A stretch of DNA of 44,164 bases from an uncultured Ellagibacter sp. (GCF_934643285.1 NZ_CAKUBT010000013.1:1-44164); one strand, 5' to 3'. Shown: positions 8,272-16,998, counted from the first letter of the stretch. The notes: generated by a model not told the origin, from the letters alone. Program-made: numbers and translations.

Positions 8272-8796
8272 ATGGCTCGCAAACAGCAAGAAAACGCTGC
8301 CGTTCCTGAGCTCCAGGAGCGCGTCGTTTACATCAATCGCGTGTGCAAGGTCGTCAAGGGCGGCACGCGCTTTGCGCTCACCGCGCTTGTCGTCGTCGGC
8401 GACGGCAACGGTCGCGTGGGCATCGGTCTGGGCAAGTCCAAGGAAGTGCCTGTGGCCATCAAGAAGGGCGTCGATGACGCGAAGAAGAACATGTTCTCCG
8501 TCGCCATCACCAAGGAAGGCACCGTTCCCCACGACATCGTGGGCGAGTTCGGCGCAGGCCGCGTCCTCATCATGCCGGCTGCTCCTGGTACCGGCGTTAT
8601 CGCCGGCGGCCCCGCTCGTGCGGTCATGGAGCTCGCAGGCATCAAGAACGTGTTCGCCAAGTCTCTCGGCACTAACAACGCGATGAACGTTGTGAAGGCT
8701 GCTGCAGACGGTCTCCAGAAGATGCAGAGCCCGGTTGAGGTTGCGGAGCGCCGCAACATGTCCGTCGCTCAGATCTTCGGCGGGAAGGAGAACTAG
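8272..8796 (+). CDS. rpsE: 30S ribosomal protein S5
   Basis: Small-subunit protein involved in decoding accuracy and mRNA entry. The 174-aa product has the double-stranded-RNA-binding-like N-terminal domain (ERVVYINRVCKVVKGGTRF, then ALVVVGDGNGRVGIGLGKSKEV) and the C-terminal domain with APGTGVIAGGPARAVMELAGI. AAGGGG precedes the ATG. Two bases separate its stop from the rpmD start. Confidence 0.96.
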   Translation: MARKQQENAAVPELQERVVYINRVCKVVKGGTRFALTALVVVGDGNGRVGIGLGKSKEVPVAIKKGVDDAKKNMFSVAITKEGTVPHDIVGEFGAGRVLIMPAAPGTGVIAGGPARAVMELAGIKNVFAKSLGTNNAMNVVKAAADGLQKMQSPVEVAERRNMSVAQIFGGKEN

Positions 8797-8798
8797 TA

Positions 8799-8990
8799 AT
8801 GGCTGAGGCACAGAAAACGCTGCGTGTGACGCAGATCAAGAGCTCCATCGGCTACAAGAAGGATCAGCTTGCCACGCTCAAGAGCCTTGGTCTTGGCAAG
8901 ATCGGTCGTTCCCACGACCTCGTGGACAACGAGTCTGTCCGCGGCATGATCTTCAAGGTGAAGCATCTTGTGAAAGTGGAGGAACTGTAA
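8799..8990 (+). CDS. rpmD: 50S ribosomal protein L30
   Basis: Small large-subunit protein. The 63-aa product shows LRVTQIKSSIGYKKDQLATL followed by SLGLGKIGRSHDLVDNESVRG, the family signature, and ends VKHLVKVEEL. It starts two bases after rpsE, so coupled translation is likely. A 162-base gap with a promoter-like box and hairpins follows before rplO. Confidence 0.95.
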   Translation: MAEAQKTLRVTQIKSSIGYKKDQLATLKSLGLGKIGRSHDLVDNESVRGMIFKVKHLVKVEEL

Positions 8991-9026
8991 GTTGGGATTT
9001 ACCCCGCTCACATATTCTCATTAAGG

Positions 9027-9127
9027 TATAATCTCGGATTGGCGCGCCGGACACCGGTGGCGCCAATCTGGGCGTTATTAGGAAGTTAGCTGGCGGCGAG
9101 CTGCCAGCCCCAGGTAAAACAGCCTGG
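9027..9127 (+). promoter_or_regulatory. TATAATCT box and three hairpins in the rplO leader
   Basis: A perfect TATAAT (9027-9032) followed by CT matches the other two boxes of this operon, but no good -35 sequence is visible. Three hairpins follow: 9037-9045 (GATTGGCGC) with 9060-9068, with an inner CCGG/CCGG pair; 9089-9094 (GCTGGC) with 9103-9108; and 9110-9114 (CCAGG) with 9123-9127. No T-run follows. The rplO ribosome binding site AAGGAG comes next. An internal promoter with a structured leader is inferred. Confidence 0.55.
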
Positions 9128-9152
9128 AAGCGAATGTAAGGAGTATTACACA

Positions 9153-9602
9153 ATGGAACTTAAGGATCTCAAGCCTGCAGAGGGCTCTCGTCACAGCCGC
9201 AAGCGCGTCGGTCGCGGCAACGGCTCCGGCTATGGCAAGACTGCCGGTCGCGGTCTGAACGGTCAGAAGTCCCGCGCTGGTGGCGGCAAGCGCCCCGGCT
9301 TCGAGGGTGGCCAGACTCCTCTCGCGATGCGTCTGCCGAAGCTCCCTGGCTTCCGCAACATCAATCGCGTCGAGTATCTGCCGGTGAACGTTTCCCGTCT
9401 CGAGGAGAAGTTCGAGGCTGGCGAGGTCGTCAACGGCGAGTCTCTCAAGGCTAAGGGCATCATCAAGCACGAGGATGCGCTGGTGAAGGTTCTGGGCGAC
9501 GGCGAGCTCACGAAGGCTCTCACCGTTTCGGTCGATAAGGTGTCTGCTTCCGCTAAGGCGAAGATCGAAGCAGCCGGAGGAAAGGTCGAAGAGCCTTGCT
9601 AA
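9153..9602 (+). CDS. rplO: 50S ribosomal protein L15
   Basis: Late-assembling large-subunit protein. The 149-aa product has the Gly/Arg-rich N-terminus RKRVGRGNGSGYGKTAGRG and GQKSRAGGGKRPGFEGGQTP, then a C-terminal L18e/L15 domain ending AAGGKVEEPC. Length is normal. AAGGAG lies before the ATG. Its last codons overlap the secY start by 7 bases, consistent with translational coupling. Confidence 0.96.
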   Translation: MELKDLKPAEGSRHSRKRVGRGNGSGYGKTAGRGLNGQKSRAGGGKRPGFEGGQTPLAMRLPKLPGFRNINRVEYLPVNVSRLEEKFEAGEVVNGESLKAKGIIKHEDALVKVLGDGELTKALTVSVDKVSASAKAKIEAAGGKVEEPC

Positions 9603-10876
9603 GCTCTATCATTGACGCATTCAAGGTACCGGAGCTTCGTAAGAAGATTCTGTTCACGTTGGGAATTTTGGCGCTGTATCGTTTCGGCGCCTACATCCCC
9701 GTGCCCGGTATCCCGTTCAACGAGTTCGCGAATTCCTTCTCGAACTCGGGCGTCTCGATGACCATGCTCGACTTGTTCACGGGCGGTGCCCTTTCGCACT
9801 TCTCCGTGTTCTCACTCGGTATCATGCCCTACATCACTGCATCGATCATCATGCAGCTGATGCAGGGTGTGATTCCCGCCGTGGGCCGTTGGGCGAAGGA
9901 AGGCGAGACCGGTCGTCGCAAGATCACCCAGGTCACGCGTTACCTGACGCTCGGCCTTGGCCTGATCAACGCTATCGGCTACCTGCTGCTTTTCAAGTCC
10001 TCCGCATACGGCGTGGTCTTCACCGACCAGGTCCCCGAAGTTCTGACCGACATCATTGTGGTGTTCACGCTTGTTGCCGGTACGGCCTTCATCATGTGGA
10101 TGGGCGAGCTTATCACCCAGCGCGGTATCGGCAACGGCATGTCGCTCATCATCTTCGTGAGCATCGTGTCCCGAGTCCCCGCTGCTATCTTCTCGTCCGT
10201 GAACCTGCAGGCTGATTTCGGAATGGGCATTGCTATCACGGTGCTCATCCTCATCGTGGTTCTCGCTTGCATCCCCGCGATCATCTTCATCGAGCGCGCT
10301 CAGCGCCGCATCCCGGTGAACTATGCCAAGCGCGTCCAGGGCCGCAAGATGATGGGTGGCCAGTCCACCTACATCCCCTTGAAGGTGAATGCTGCGGGCG
10401 TTATCCCGATCATCTTCGCGAGCTGCATCATCTACTTCCCGGCTCAGCTTGCTGCGCTGTTCAACGTTGGTTGGCTGACGGCGTTCGCTGATGCAGTTTC
10501 TACCGGTTGGCTCAACTGGATTTTGACCGTGCTGCTCATCGTGTTCTTCGCGTACTTCTACACCTCGATGGTGTTCAACCCCGAGGACACGGCGGACAAT
10601 CTGCGCAAGCAGGGTGGCTTCATTCCCGGTGTGCGTCCCGGCTCTGCAACCGTGACCTACATCAAGAACGTGATTCATCGCGTGACCCTTCCGGGCGGTA
10701 TCTTCATCGCCTGCATCGCGGTCATCCCGACGATCATCTTCTACTTCAGTGGCAACCAGCTCATTCAGGCGTTCGGCGGCACCTCGATCCTCATCATGAT
10801 CGGCGTTGCGCTCGACACCATGAGCAAGGTCGAAAGCCAGCTGAAGATGCATAACTACGACGGCTTCTTCAAGTAA
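9596..10876 (+). CDS. secY: Protein translocase subunit SecY
   Basis: Channel-forming subunit of the Sec translocon in the cytoplasmic membrane. The 426-aa product shows the family start LSSIIDAFKVPELRKKILFT, about ten hydrophobic segments, LGIMPYITASIIMQL and the cytosolic loop RRIPVNYAKR (C4-C5 region). It ends at a C-terminal Lys. The start is taken as TTG at 9596, 7 bases inside rplO; no ATG is available nearby. A terminator follows, so it is probably the last gene of the ribosomal transcript. Confidence 0.95.
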   Translation: MLSSIIDAFKVPELRKKILFTLGILALYRFGAYIPVPGIPFNEFANSFSNSGVSMTMLDLFTGGALSHFSVFSLGIMPYITASIIMQLMQGVIPAVGRWAKEGETGRRKITQVTRYLTLGLGLINAIGYLLLFKSSAYGVVFTDQVPEVLTDIIVVFTLVAGTAFIMWMGELITQRGIGNGMSLIIFVSIVSRVPAAIFSSVNLQADFGMGIAITVLILIVVLACIPAIIFIERAQRRIPVNYAKRVQGRKMMGGQSTYIPLKVNAAGVIPIIFASCIIYFPAQLAALFNVGWLTAFADAVSTGWLNWILTVLLIVFFAYFYTSMVFNPEDTADNLRKQGGFIPGVRPGSATVTYIKNVIHRVTLPGGIFIACIAVIPTIIFYFSGNQLIQAFGGTSILIMIGVALDTMSKVESQLKMHNYDGFFK

Positions 10877-10917
10877 GACCGTTTGCATATGACCTGTTCA
10901 TGTGCATGTTAGGAACC

Positions 10918-10949
10918 AAGGCCACGGGTGGAGTGCCCGTGGCCTTTTC
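10918..10949 (+). terminator. Rho-independent terminator after secY
   Basis: AAGGCCACGGG pairs with CCCGTGGCCTT around a short loop and is followed by TT. It lies about 40 bases after the secY stop. It separates the ribosomal protein transcript from adk. Confidence 0.85.
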
Positions 10950-11035
10950 CGTTTGCGTGAAGTTTCGCGCTCACGTTGCGCGTTTGGTAGAATAGGTGAT
11001 GGAATTTATCCTTGCTGATTGAAAGGAACTCAATC

Positions 11036-11662
11036 ATGAATATCGTGTTGCTGGGTGCTCCGGGCGCTGGTAAAGGCACGCAGGCTGCCAAGCTCGTCGA
11101 GGAATTCGGCACGCCCCATATCTCCACTGGCGACATGCTTCGTGCTGCCGTGAAAGCCGGAACCGAGCTTGGCAAAAAGGCGAAGTCCTTCATGGACGCG
11201 GGCGATCTCGTCCCCGACGACGTCATCATTGGGCTTGTGACCGAGCGTCTCGGCGAACCGGACACGGAAAAGGGCTTCATTCTCGATGGTTTCCCGCGCA
11301 CTTCCGCTCAGGCTGTTGCGCTTGACGCTGAGCTTTCCAAGCTGGGCCGTCCCCTGTCCGCTGCTCTTCTTATCGACGTTGACTCCGAGGTTATCGTGAA
11401 GCGCCTCACCTCGCGTCGTATGTGCAAGGACTGCGGCTACATCGGCTCTGAAGCTGACGCGCAATGCCCCAAGTGCGGTGGCGAGATGTATCAGCGCGAC
11501 GATGACAACGAGGCAACCGTTCGCAATCGCCTCGACGTGTACGAGAAGTCCACGAGCCCGCTCATTGATTACTATCGTGGCTGCGACTTGCTCGTTTCCA
11601 TCGATGGCGATCGGGATCCGAACGTTGTCTATGCCGACGTGAAGAAGGCTCTTGAGCTGTAA
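11036..11662 (+). CDS. adk: Adenylate kinase, zinc-LID type
   Basis: Interconverts ATP plus AMP with two ADP in the cytosol. The 208-aa product has the P-loop GAPGAGKGTQA at residues 7-17, the AMP-binding region HISTGDMLRAAV, DGFPRT, and a LID with two CxxC pairs (CKDC and CPKC) that probably hold zinc. ATG 11036 is preceded by GAAAGGAAC; an in-frame TTG at 11012 is less likely. A TAGAAT box near 10989 may be its own -10, as a terminator separates it from secY. In many relatives map and infA would follow, but here the next gene is unrelated. Confidence 0.95.
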   Translation: MNIVLLGAPGAGKGTQAAKLVEEFGTPHISTGDMLRAAVKAGTELGKKAKSFMDAGDLVPDDVIIGLVTERLGEPDTEKGFILDGFPRTSAQAVALDAELSKLGRPLSAALLIDVDSEVIVKRLTSRRMCKDCGYIGSEADAQCPKCGGEMYQRDDDNEATVRNRLDVYEKSTSPLIDYYRGCDLLVSIDGDRDPNVVYADVKKALEL

Positions 11663-11716
11663 GAGGGGCAATGCGGCGGTCTATTCGTCGTTCTCACCAG
11701 AAAACCCCGTATTCCC

Positions 11717-11746
11717 AAGGCCCCGTTCATTGAGCGGGGCCTTTCT
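11717..11746 (+). terminator. Rho-independent terminator after adk
   Basis: AAGGCCCCG (11717-11725) pairs perfectly with CGGGGCCTT (11735-11743) across a 9-nt loop, followed by TCT. It overlaps the probable -35 region of the next gene. Confidence 0.8.
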
Positions 11747-11756
11747 CCGCTATAAT
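11730..11756 (+). promoter_or_regulatory. Promoter giving a probably leaderless transcript
   Basis: TATAAT (11751-11756) lies only 8 bases before the ATG at 11765, so transcription should begin at or next to the start codon. A TTGAGC (11730-11735) is 15 bases upstream, within the adk terminator. No Shine-Dalgarno sequence precedes the ATG, which agrees with leaderless translation. Confidence 0.55.
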
Positions 11757-11764
11757 GATGAGTC

Positions 11765-13945
11765 ATGCCAACGCTCCGAAGGAATATCACGTATTTGTAC
11801 GAGTCTCGGGTCCTCCCGAGGCGTTCTCTGCTTGCGCATATCGCCAAGGTGGCGGCTGTCATTATCGCAATTGCGCTATTCCTCGAAGTCTTCGTGTTCA
11901 ACATGAACTTCTACAAGTCGTTGGGTTACAACTCGATCGACTTAAGCGATTCCCTCGAGCTGCAGGAAACAAGTGACGAGCAGTATAAGATTACCGAAGT
12001 CGACAACGTCATTGAGTTTTCCAACCTTAACACCGAGGTCCACAACGTGTATCTCAAGTTTGACTGGGAGCAACCTGCGCAAAACCTCACCTTCAAGATT
12101 CAGTTCACCGACGATGCCCACGCAACGTACTTCGATACGACGGAATATACCCTCGGTGTTCCTGAGGTCGACATCTCGACCATGGTGTCGGAGAGCCAGT
12201 ACGTGAATCTGAACACTACCGGTTACGTGAAGAATCTTCGAATCGAGCTTGTCGGCAACGAGAAGACCAACTACCCGGTTCGCCTGACAAGTCTTGTGTT
12301 GAACGCCCATCGGCCGTTTTCCTTCAACTTCCTGCGCTTTTTCGGCGTGATCGGCATCCTGGCGTTTACGTATCTCTTCCGCCCTGGTTCGAGCGTTTAC
12401 CGTGTGAGCATTGTTCGCCGGCCGAAGCTCTCGAAGGGGGGAATCATCTGCGCGGTCGCGATCGAGGTCGTGCTTATCTCGTCGTTCCTCTTCATGGGGT
12501 CCAACCTTGTGGGCGTTGCCACGTCGACCTACAACTTCGGATCGTGGGACGGCCATAGCATTGCGAACTCGTTCGAGGTCGGCGGTGAGAACGCGCAGCA
12601 GTATGCCGAGCTTGCCAAATCTATGTCGCAGGGGAAGCTCTATCTGGAAGAGGAGCCGCCCGACTGGCTTCAGCAGATGGACGATCCCTATGACAAGGGA
12701 GCTCGTGACGAGTTACAGAAGGAGACGGGCGAGCCGTATCTGTTTGACGTCGCTTACTACCAGGGGCACTATTACGTGTACTTTGGTGTGATTCCGGTGC
12801 TGCTGTTTTACTTGCCGTTCTATCTGGCGACAGGCGCAAGTTTCCCAACAGCTATCGGCGTCCTCCTCGCAGTGATCGCTTTCATTCTGGGGTGCTCGGC
12901 CTTGCTCGATCGCTTCGCTCGCTACCATTTCAAGCAAGTGAGCCTTGGACTATACCTGCTTCTCCAGATTGCCCTTGTCACGTGCTGTGGAATTTTGTAC
13001 CTGGTGAAGTTTCCGACGTTCTACTCGCTGCCGATTGCGTGCGGCTTGGCGTTCTCCGTCTGGGGGCTCTATCTGTGGATGTGCGGTCGCGGCTCGCAGA
13101 GGCCGTGTGGATGGTATCTGGCGGGCTCGCTATGCATGGCGCTTGTCGCAGGATGCCGACCGCAGCTCGTGCTGCTATCGTTTCTTGCCTTCCCGCTGTT
13201 CTGGCGTCGCTACATCACCGAGCGCCGGCTTTTCACGAGGCGAGGCGCTCAGGAATTCGCTTGCTTAATAGCGCCGTATGTCGTGGTCGCTGCCGGCATC
13301 ATGCTGTATAACAATGCGCGCTTCGGGTCCCTCACTGACTTCGGCGCGAACTACAATCTCACGGTCAACGACATGACGAAGCGCGGAATGAACGTGGGAC
13401 GATTGGCCCCCGCGCTGTTCACGTACTTCTTGCAGCCGCCATGCGTGACGGGGGTGTTCCCCTTCCTGCAGCCGACGCCGTTCGAGACCACCTACATGGG
13501 GCAGACTATCAAAGAAGTCACCTTCGGCGGCGTGCTTGCCTGCCTGCCGGTGCTTTGGGTGCTTCCGTTCGCTCCCCGCATCCTGAAGCTTCGTATTTCT
13601 CAGCGATCGACGCGCACGATCATGGGCGTCATCCTGGTGCTGATCGCAGCGGGTGTCATCGTCGCGCTGCTTGATGCGGAGATGGCGGGAATCTTGCAGC
13701 GCTACTATGCCGACTTCAGCTTCATGCTCTTGGCTGCCGCGGTGCTTCTCGTCTTCATTGTGAACGAGAACCTTGTGCCAGGTTCGACGATCTCGCAGGT
13801 GTTCACCAAAGTGCTTCTCGTGCTTGTGGCGGTGAGCGTCCTCTATAGCGCGCTCATTTGCTTCGTCCCCGAAACGGGATGGTATTCCGACGTGTATTCA
13901 TGGGCGTATTCGAGCTTCTTTGAGACGGTACTGTTCTGGACATAA
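11765..13945 (+). CDS. Multi-pass membrane protein, GT-C glycosyltransferase-like
   Basis: I do not recognise a precise family. The 726-aa product has one N-terminal membrane segment (about residues 26-47). About 140 residues follow that are rich in polar and beta-prone sequence and probably outside the cell. Then come ten or so hydrophobic segments with short charged loops. A loop with YNNARFGSLTDFGANYNLT resembles the R-F-G-S-x-x-D/E-F-G loop I associate with polyprenol-phosphate-dependent GT-C enzymes, so a role in cell-wall or surface glycan assembly is plausible but unproven. Acidic residues expected for a GT-C active site (SWDGH near 260) follow a membrane segment. It has no Shine-Dalgarno sequence and a -10 box 8 bases upstream. 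nagB follows 83 bases later. Confidence 0.6.
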   Translation: MPTLRRNITYLYESRVLPRRSLLAHIAKVAAVIIAIALFLEVFVFNMNFYKSLGYNSIDLSDSLELQETSDEQYKITEVDNVIEFSNLNTEVHNVYLKFDWEQPAQNLTFKIQFTDDAHATYFDTTEYTLGVPEVDISTMVSESQYVNLNTTGYVKNLRIELVGNEKTNYPVRLTSLVLNAHRPFSFNFLRFFGVIGILAFTYLFRPGSSVYRVSIVRRPKLSKGGIICAVAIEVVLISSFLFMGSNLVGVATSTYNFGSWDGHSIANSFEVGGENAQQYAELAKSMSQGKLYLEEEPPDWLQQMDDPYDKGARDELQKETGEPYLFDVAYYQGHYYVYFGVIPVLLFYLPFYLATGASFPTAIGVLLAVIAFILGCSALLDRFARYHFKQVSLGLYLLLQIALVTCCGILYLVKFPTFYSLPIACGLAFSVWGLYLWMCGRGSQRPCGWYLAGSLCMALVAGCRPQLVLLSFLAFPLFWRRYITERRLFTRRGAQEFACLIAPYVVVAAGIMLYNNARFGSLTDFGANYNLTVNDMTKRGMNVGRLAPALFTYFLQPPCVTGVFPFLQPTPFETTYMGQTIKEVTFGGVLACLPVLWVLPFAPRILKLRISQRSTRTIMGVILVLIAAGVIVALLDAEMAGILQRYYADFSFMLLAAAVLLVFIVNENLVPGSTISQVFTKVLLVLVAVSVLYSALICFVPETGWYSDVYSWAYSSFFETVLFWT

Positions 13946-14028
13946 CGAGTGCGCTGCAGTATGCGCGTTGCACTGGATGAAAGCGAAGGAGCGGCCGGGC
14001 TGGCCGCTGGTTGGAAAGGAAAACTGAC

Positions 14029-14754
14029 GTGAACGTAGTGGTTACCGAAAACTATGAGGAGATGAGTGTTGCCGCGGCGAACGTGATCGCGGAGCAGCTG
14101 AAGGCGAAGCCGGACAGCGTCCTTGGCCTCGCGACAGGCACGACCCCGATTGGCCTGTATGCCGAGCTCGTGCGCGCGTGCGATGCGGGCGAGATCAGCT
14201 TTGCTAACGCGCAGTCGTTCAATCTCGACGAATATCGTGGACTGCCTGGAACTCACGACCAGAGCTACCGTTACTTTATGCAGGACAACCTTTTCGACCA
14301 CATCGATATCGACGTCGAGAAGACACACGTCCCCGACGGCTCGATGGAGGACGCCCAGGCGGCGTGCGACGCTTACGAGCAGGCAATCGCTCAAGCTGGT
14401 GGCGTCGATCTGCAGCTTCTGGGCTTGGGGCACAACGGGCACATCGGATTTAACGAGCCGTGTGATTCCTTCCCTGTGACCACCCATTGCGTCGAGCTCA
14501 CGGAGAGCACCATTCAGGCGAACAGCCGCCTGTTCGACTCCGCTGACGAGGTGCCGCGCGAGGCATACACCATGGGTATCGGCACCATCATGAAGGCGCG
14601 CAAGATCCTTCTCGTGGTGAATGGCGCAGGCAAGGCGGAAATCGTTCGCGATGTGCTTCGCGGGCCGGTGATTCCGCAGGTTCCTGCGAGCATTTTGCAG
14701 CTGCATCCGGATGTGACGGTGGTGCTCGACAAGGAGGCGGCAGCGCTTTTGTAG
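14029..14754 (+). CDS. nagB: Glucosamine-6-phosphate deaminase
   Basis: Converts glucosamine-6-phosphate to fructose-6-phosphate and ammonia in the cytosol, the last step of amino sugar and sialic acid breakdown. The 241-aa product shows GLATGTTPIGLYAELV, NLDEYRGL, the active-site region LGLGHNGHIGFNEP and YTMGIGTIMKAR. It has the short form typical of Gram-positive enzymes (about 242 aa). The GTG at 14029 has GGAAAGGA upstream and is preferred to TTG 14011. A 7-bp hairpin (AGCGGCC/GGCCGCT) lies just upstream. nagA follows after 39 bases, so the two form an operon. Confidence 0.93.
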   Translation: MNVVVTENYEEMSVAAANVIAEQLKAKPDSVLGLATGTTPIGLYAELVRACDAGEISFANAQSFNLDEYRGLPGTHDQSYRYFMQDNLFDHIDIDVEKTHVPDGSMEDAQAACDAYEQAIAQAGGVDLQLLGLGHNGHIGFNEPCDSFPVTTHCVELTESTIQANSRLFDSADEVPREAYTMGIGTIMKARKILLVVNGAGKAEIVRDVLRGPVIPQVPASILQLHPDVTVVLDKEAAALL

Positions 14755-14793
14755 GATTCGCTGCACGCGCGATGGCATGAGAAAGGGAAGCGT

Positions 14794-15918
14794 ATGATCA
14801 TTTCTGGTGGCAAGGTCTTCAGCGGTGCGGGGTTCGATGCGCGCGACGTGTACGTCGAGGGCGGTGTCTTCGCGGAGGAACCGATAGGGGAGTGCTCGCC
14901 AGGTCAGACGATCGACGCTTCCGGTTGCTGGGTCATTCCTGGCCTCATCGATGTGCACTTTCACGGAGCGATGGGGCACGACTTCTGTGACGCCGAGGAT
15001 GAGGGAATCGCCGCAATCGCCCGTTACGAAGCTTCTCAGGGCGTTACGGCCCTATTCCCGACGACGATGACGCTTCCTGAGGAGCGTTTGGTTCCCATCG
15101 TATCGTCGATTGCCGAGCATTCCGGCGCCGACGACGAGGCCGCGATCGTCGGCATCAACATGGAGGGTCCTTTCGTCTCGCCGGGGAAAGTTGGCGCTCA
15201 GAACCCGTCGTACGTGCGCGGCGCGACGATGGGGGAGTTCGAACGTTGGCAAGAGGCGGCGAACGGAAAGATCAAGCTGGTTGATGTGGCGCCGGAGGAA
15301 CCTGGCAACCTGGAGTTCATTCGCGAGGTTTCGGGGTGTGTTCGCGTTTCGCTTGCGCATATGTGCGCCGATTACAAGACGGCTGCCGCTGCCTTTGAGG
15401 CGGGAGCGCGTCACATGACCCACCTGTTCAACGCGATGCCGGGGTTGCATCATCGCGAGCCGGGTCCGATTGCCGCTGCTGTCGACCGGCGAGACGTGAC
15501 CTGCGAGATTATCGCTGACGGCGTGCATATTGCGCCTTCGATGGTTCGCCTCGCATTCTCGCTTTTCCCCGAGCGCATGATTTTGATCAGCGACTCGCTG
15601 CGAGCGTGCGGGCTGGGTGACGGGACCTTCGAGCTCGGCGGACAGCTGTTCACCGTGCACGGCAATCGCGCGACTATCGAGAACGGCTCGCTTGCGGGCA
15701 GCGTGAGCAGCGTCATGGCGTGTTTGCGCACGGCGGTGACGAAGATGGGAATCCCCTTGGCCGATGCGGTTCGCGCTGCAACGATGACGCCGGCGTGCGC
15801 GCTCGGCATCTCTGGCGAGCGCGGGAGCATTGCGCCTGGGAAGATCGCCGATGCTGTCGTGCTCGACGGGGATCTTCAGGTAAAGCACGTCGTCTTGCGA
15901 GGGAAGCTGCTGTTCTAA
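14794..15918 (+). CDS. nagA: N-acetylglucosamine-6-phosphate deacetylase
   Basis: Removes acetate from GlcNAc-6-phosphate to give GlcN-6-phosphate for NagB. The 374-aa product is an amidohydrolase: the metal motif HFHG follows the N-terminal beta-sandwich (DVHFHGAMGHDF, about residues 53-64), then NMEGPFVSPGKVGAQNP, HLFNAMPGLHHREPG, ADGVHIAPSM and the catalytic Asp in LISDSLRACGLGDG. The start has GAGAAAGGGAAG upstream. It is downstream of nagB and converges on nanE across a terminator. Confidence 0.92.
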   Translation: MIISGGKVFSGAGFDARDVYVEGGVFAEEPIGECSPGQTIDASGCWVIPGLIDVHFHGAMGHDFCDAEDEGIAAIARYEASQGVTALFPTTMTLPEERLVPIVSSIAEHSGADDEAAIVGINMEGPFVSPGKVGAQNPSYVRGATMGEFERWQEAANGKIKLVDVAPEEPGNLEFIREVSGCVRVSLAHMCADYKTAAAAFEAGARHMTHLFNAMPGLHHREPGPIAAAVDRRDVTCEIIADGVHIAPSMVRLAFSLFPERMILISDSLRACGLGDGTFELGGQLFTVHGNRATIENGSLAGSVSSVMACLRTAVTKMGIPLADAVRAATMTPACALGISGERGSIAPGKIADAVVLDGDLQVKHVVLRGKLLF

Positions 15919-16020
15919 AGGAGAGCCTAGGTGGGATAAACGCGCGCCAGGGGTGTCGGAATAAGCAGAAACGACAGCTAACCCTCGCTGCTAAAATAGT
16001 GCATCCTGAGAGGACGATTT

Positions 16021-16183
16021 TGGCACAAAAGCCGAGGTATCCCGCGGATAGAGCACTCGAATTGGGGAATGCGACGGACTTAAGCAGGCCCTTAAATAAG
16101 AAGTCCCAGGTCAAGCGTTTGCTCGACCTGGGACTTCTTTTTGGTCCTTTACTACCGAGTGGGACACCTCGGCTTTTGTGCCA
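16021..16183. repeat. MITE-like element with 23-bp terminal inverted repeats
   Basis: The left end (16021-16043, beginning TGGCACAAAAGCCGAGGT) matches the reverse complement of the right end (16161-16183) at all but one position over about 23 bases. The element is 163 bp, has no coding capacity and contains the terminator hairpin of the nagA-nanE intergenic space. I see no clear target-site duplication. It may be a non-autonomous transposable element or a solo remnant of an insertion sequence. Confidence 0.5.
16098..16142. terminator. Terminator between convergent nagA and nanE
   Basis: A 15-bp perfect stem (AAGAAGTCCCAGGTC 16098-16112 with 16125-16139) closes a 12-nt loop and is followed on the plus strand by a T-run. 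On the minus strand the T-run is weak. It probably ends the nagBA transcript and may also stop the nanE side. Confidence 0.8.
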
Positions 16184-16207
16184 GGATTGACTCGACTCGG
16201 TGTACTT

Positions 16208-16891
16208 TTACCCTTCGATCGCTTCCGCAAACCAGCTCGTGATGGACGTGGGGTGCGTGATGGCGGTTCCCACGACGACTGCCCAGGCGCCGGCGTCCAT
16301 GGCGGCCTTTGCGTCGGCGGGCGTGTGGACACGGCCTTCGCAGATGACGGGCTTGTCGGGGAATTCCGTCGTCGCTTGGCGCACGAGCGCAACGTCGGGG
16401 CCGTCGGCCATTCCGCAGTCGATGGCGGCCCCAGGATGCGAAAGCGTTGTCGAGGCGATGTCGCATCCGATGGCGAAGGCGTGACGGATGTCCTCAATCG
16501 TCGAGCAATCGGCCATGACGAGCACGCCTTCTTCCTTGAGCGGGCGCACGGTGTCTTCGAGCGTCTTGCCGTCGGGCCTCGGACGGTCGGTGGCGTCTAC
16601 CGCGACAATGTCGGCACCTGCGGCAACGCAGGCGCGCGCATGACGCAGTGTCGGCGTGATGTAGACGCCCTCGTGTCCTTCTTTCCAAATGCCGATGACG
16701 GGCACCTCGGTACGTCCCTTAATAGCGGAAATGTCGGAAAGTCCCTGGCAGCGGATTCCGCCAGCGCCGCCCAGCTCGCAGGCGCGTGCCATCTGCGCCA
16801 TCGTTTCAGGGTGGCGCAGGGGCTCACCCATGTAGGCCTGGCAGCTTACGATGAGCTTCCCCTTGAGTTGCTGGATAACGGGATAGATCAT
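16208..16891 (-). CDS. nanE: N-acetylmannosamine-6-phosphate 2-epimerase
   Basis: Converts ManNAc-6-phosphate to GlcNAc-6-phosphate, linking sialic acid breakdown to NagA. The 227-aa product is a TIM barrel with family motifs in order: LIVSCQA at the N-terminus, GGIRCQG, PVIGIWK, VAVDATDRPRPDG, VMADCS, ICEGRVHTP and VVVGTAITHP. Length matches the family. The ATG at 16891 has AAGGAG upstream; the open frame continues upstream into nanK sequence but without family similarity. It is the last gene of the nanA-nanK-nanE run. A 9-bp hairpin (GCGAGCTGC/GCAGCTCGC) lies in the gap to nanK. Confidence 0.9.
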   Translation of the reverse strand: MIYPVIQQLKGKLIVSCQAYMGEPLRHPETMAQMARACELGGAGGIRCQGLSDISAIKGRTEVPVIGIWKEGHEGVYITPTLRHARACVAAGADIVAVDATDRPRPDGKTLEDTVRPLKEEGVLVMADCSTIEDIRHAFAIGCDIASTTLSHPGAAIDCGMADGPDVALVRQATTEFPDKPVICEGRVHTPADAKAAMDAGAWAVVVGTAITHPTSITSWFAEAIEG

Positions 16892-16998
16892 GAGATGCTC
16901 CTTTGCAGTTAGCGAGATGTGCTTTAGGTTGGGCGCGAGCTGCGAGGATGTATGCAGCTCGCCGGTTTTAGCCATCGTGTGAAAGGACCGCTTAGGCG

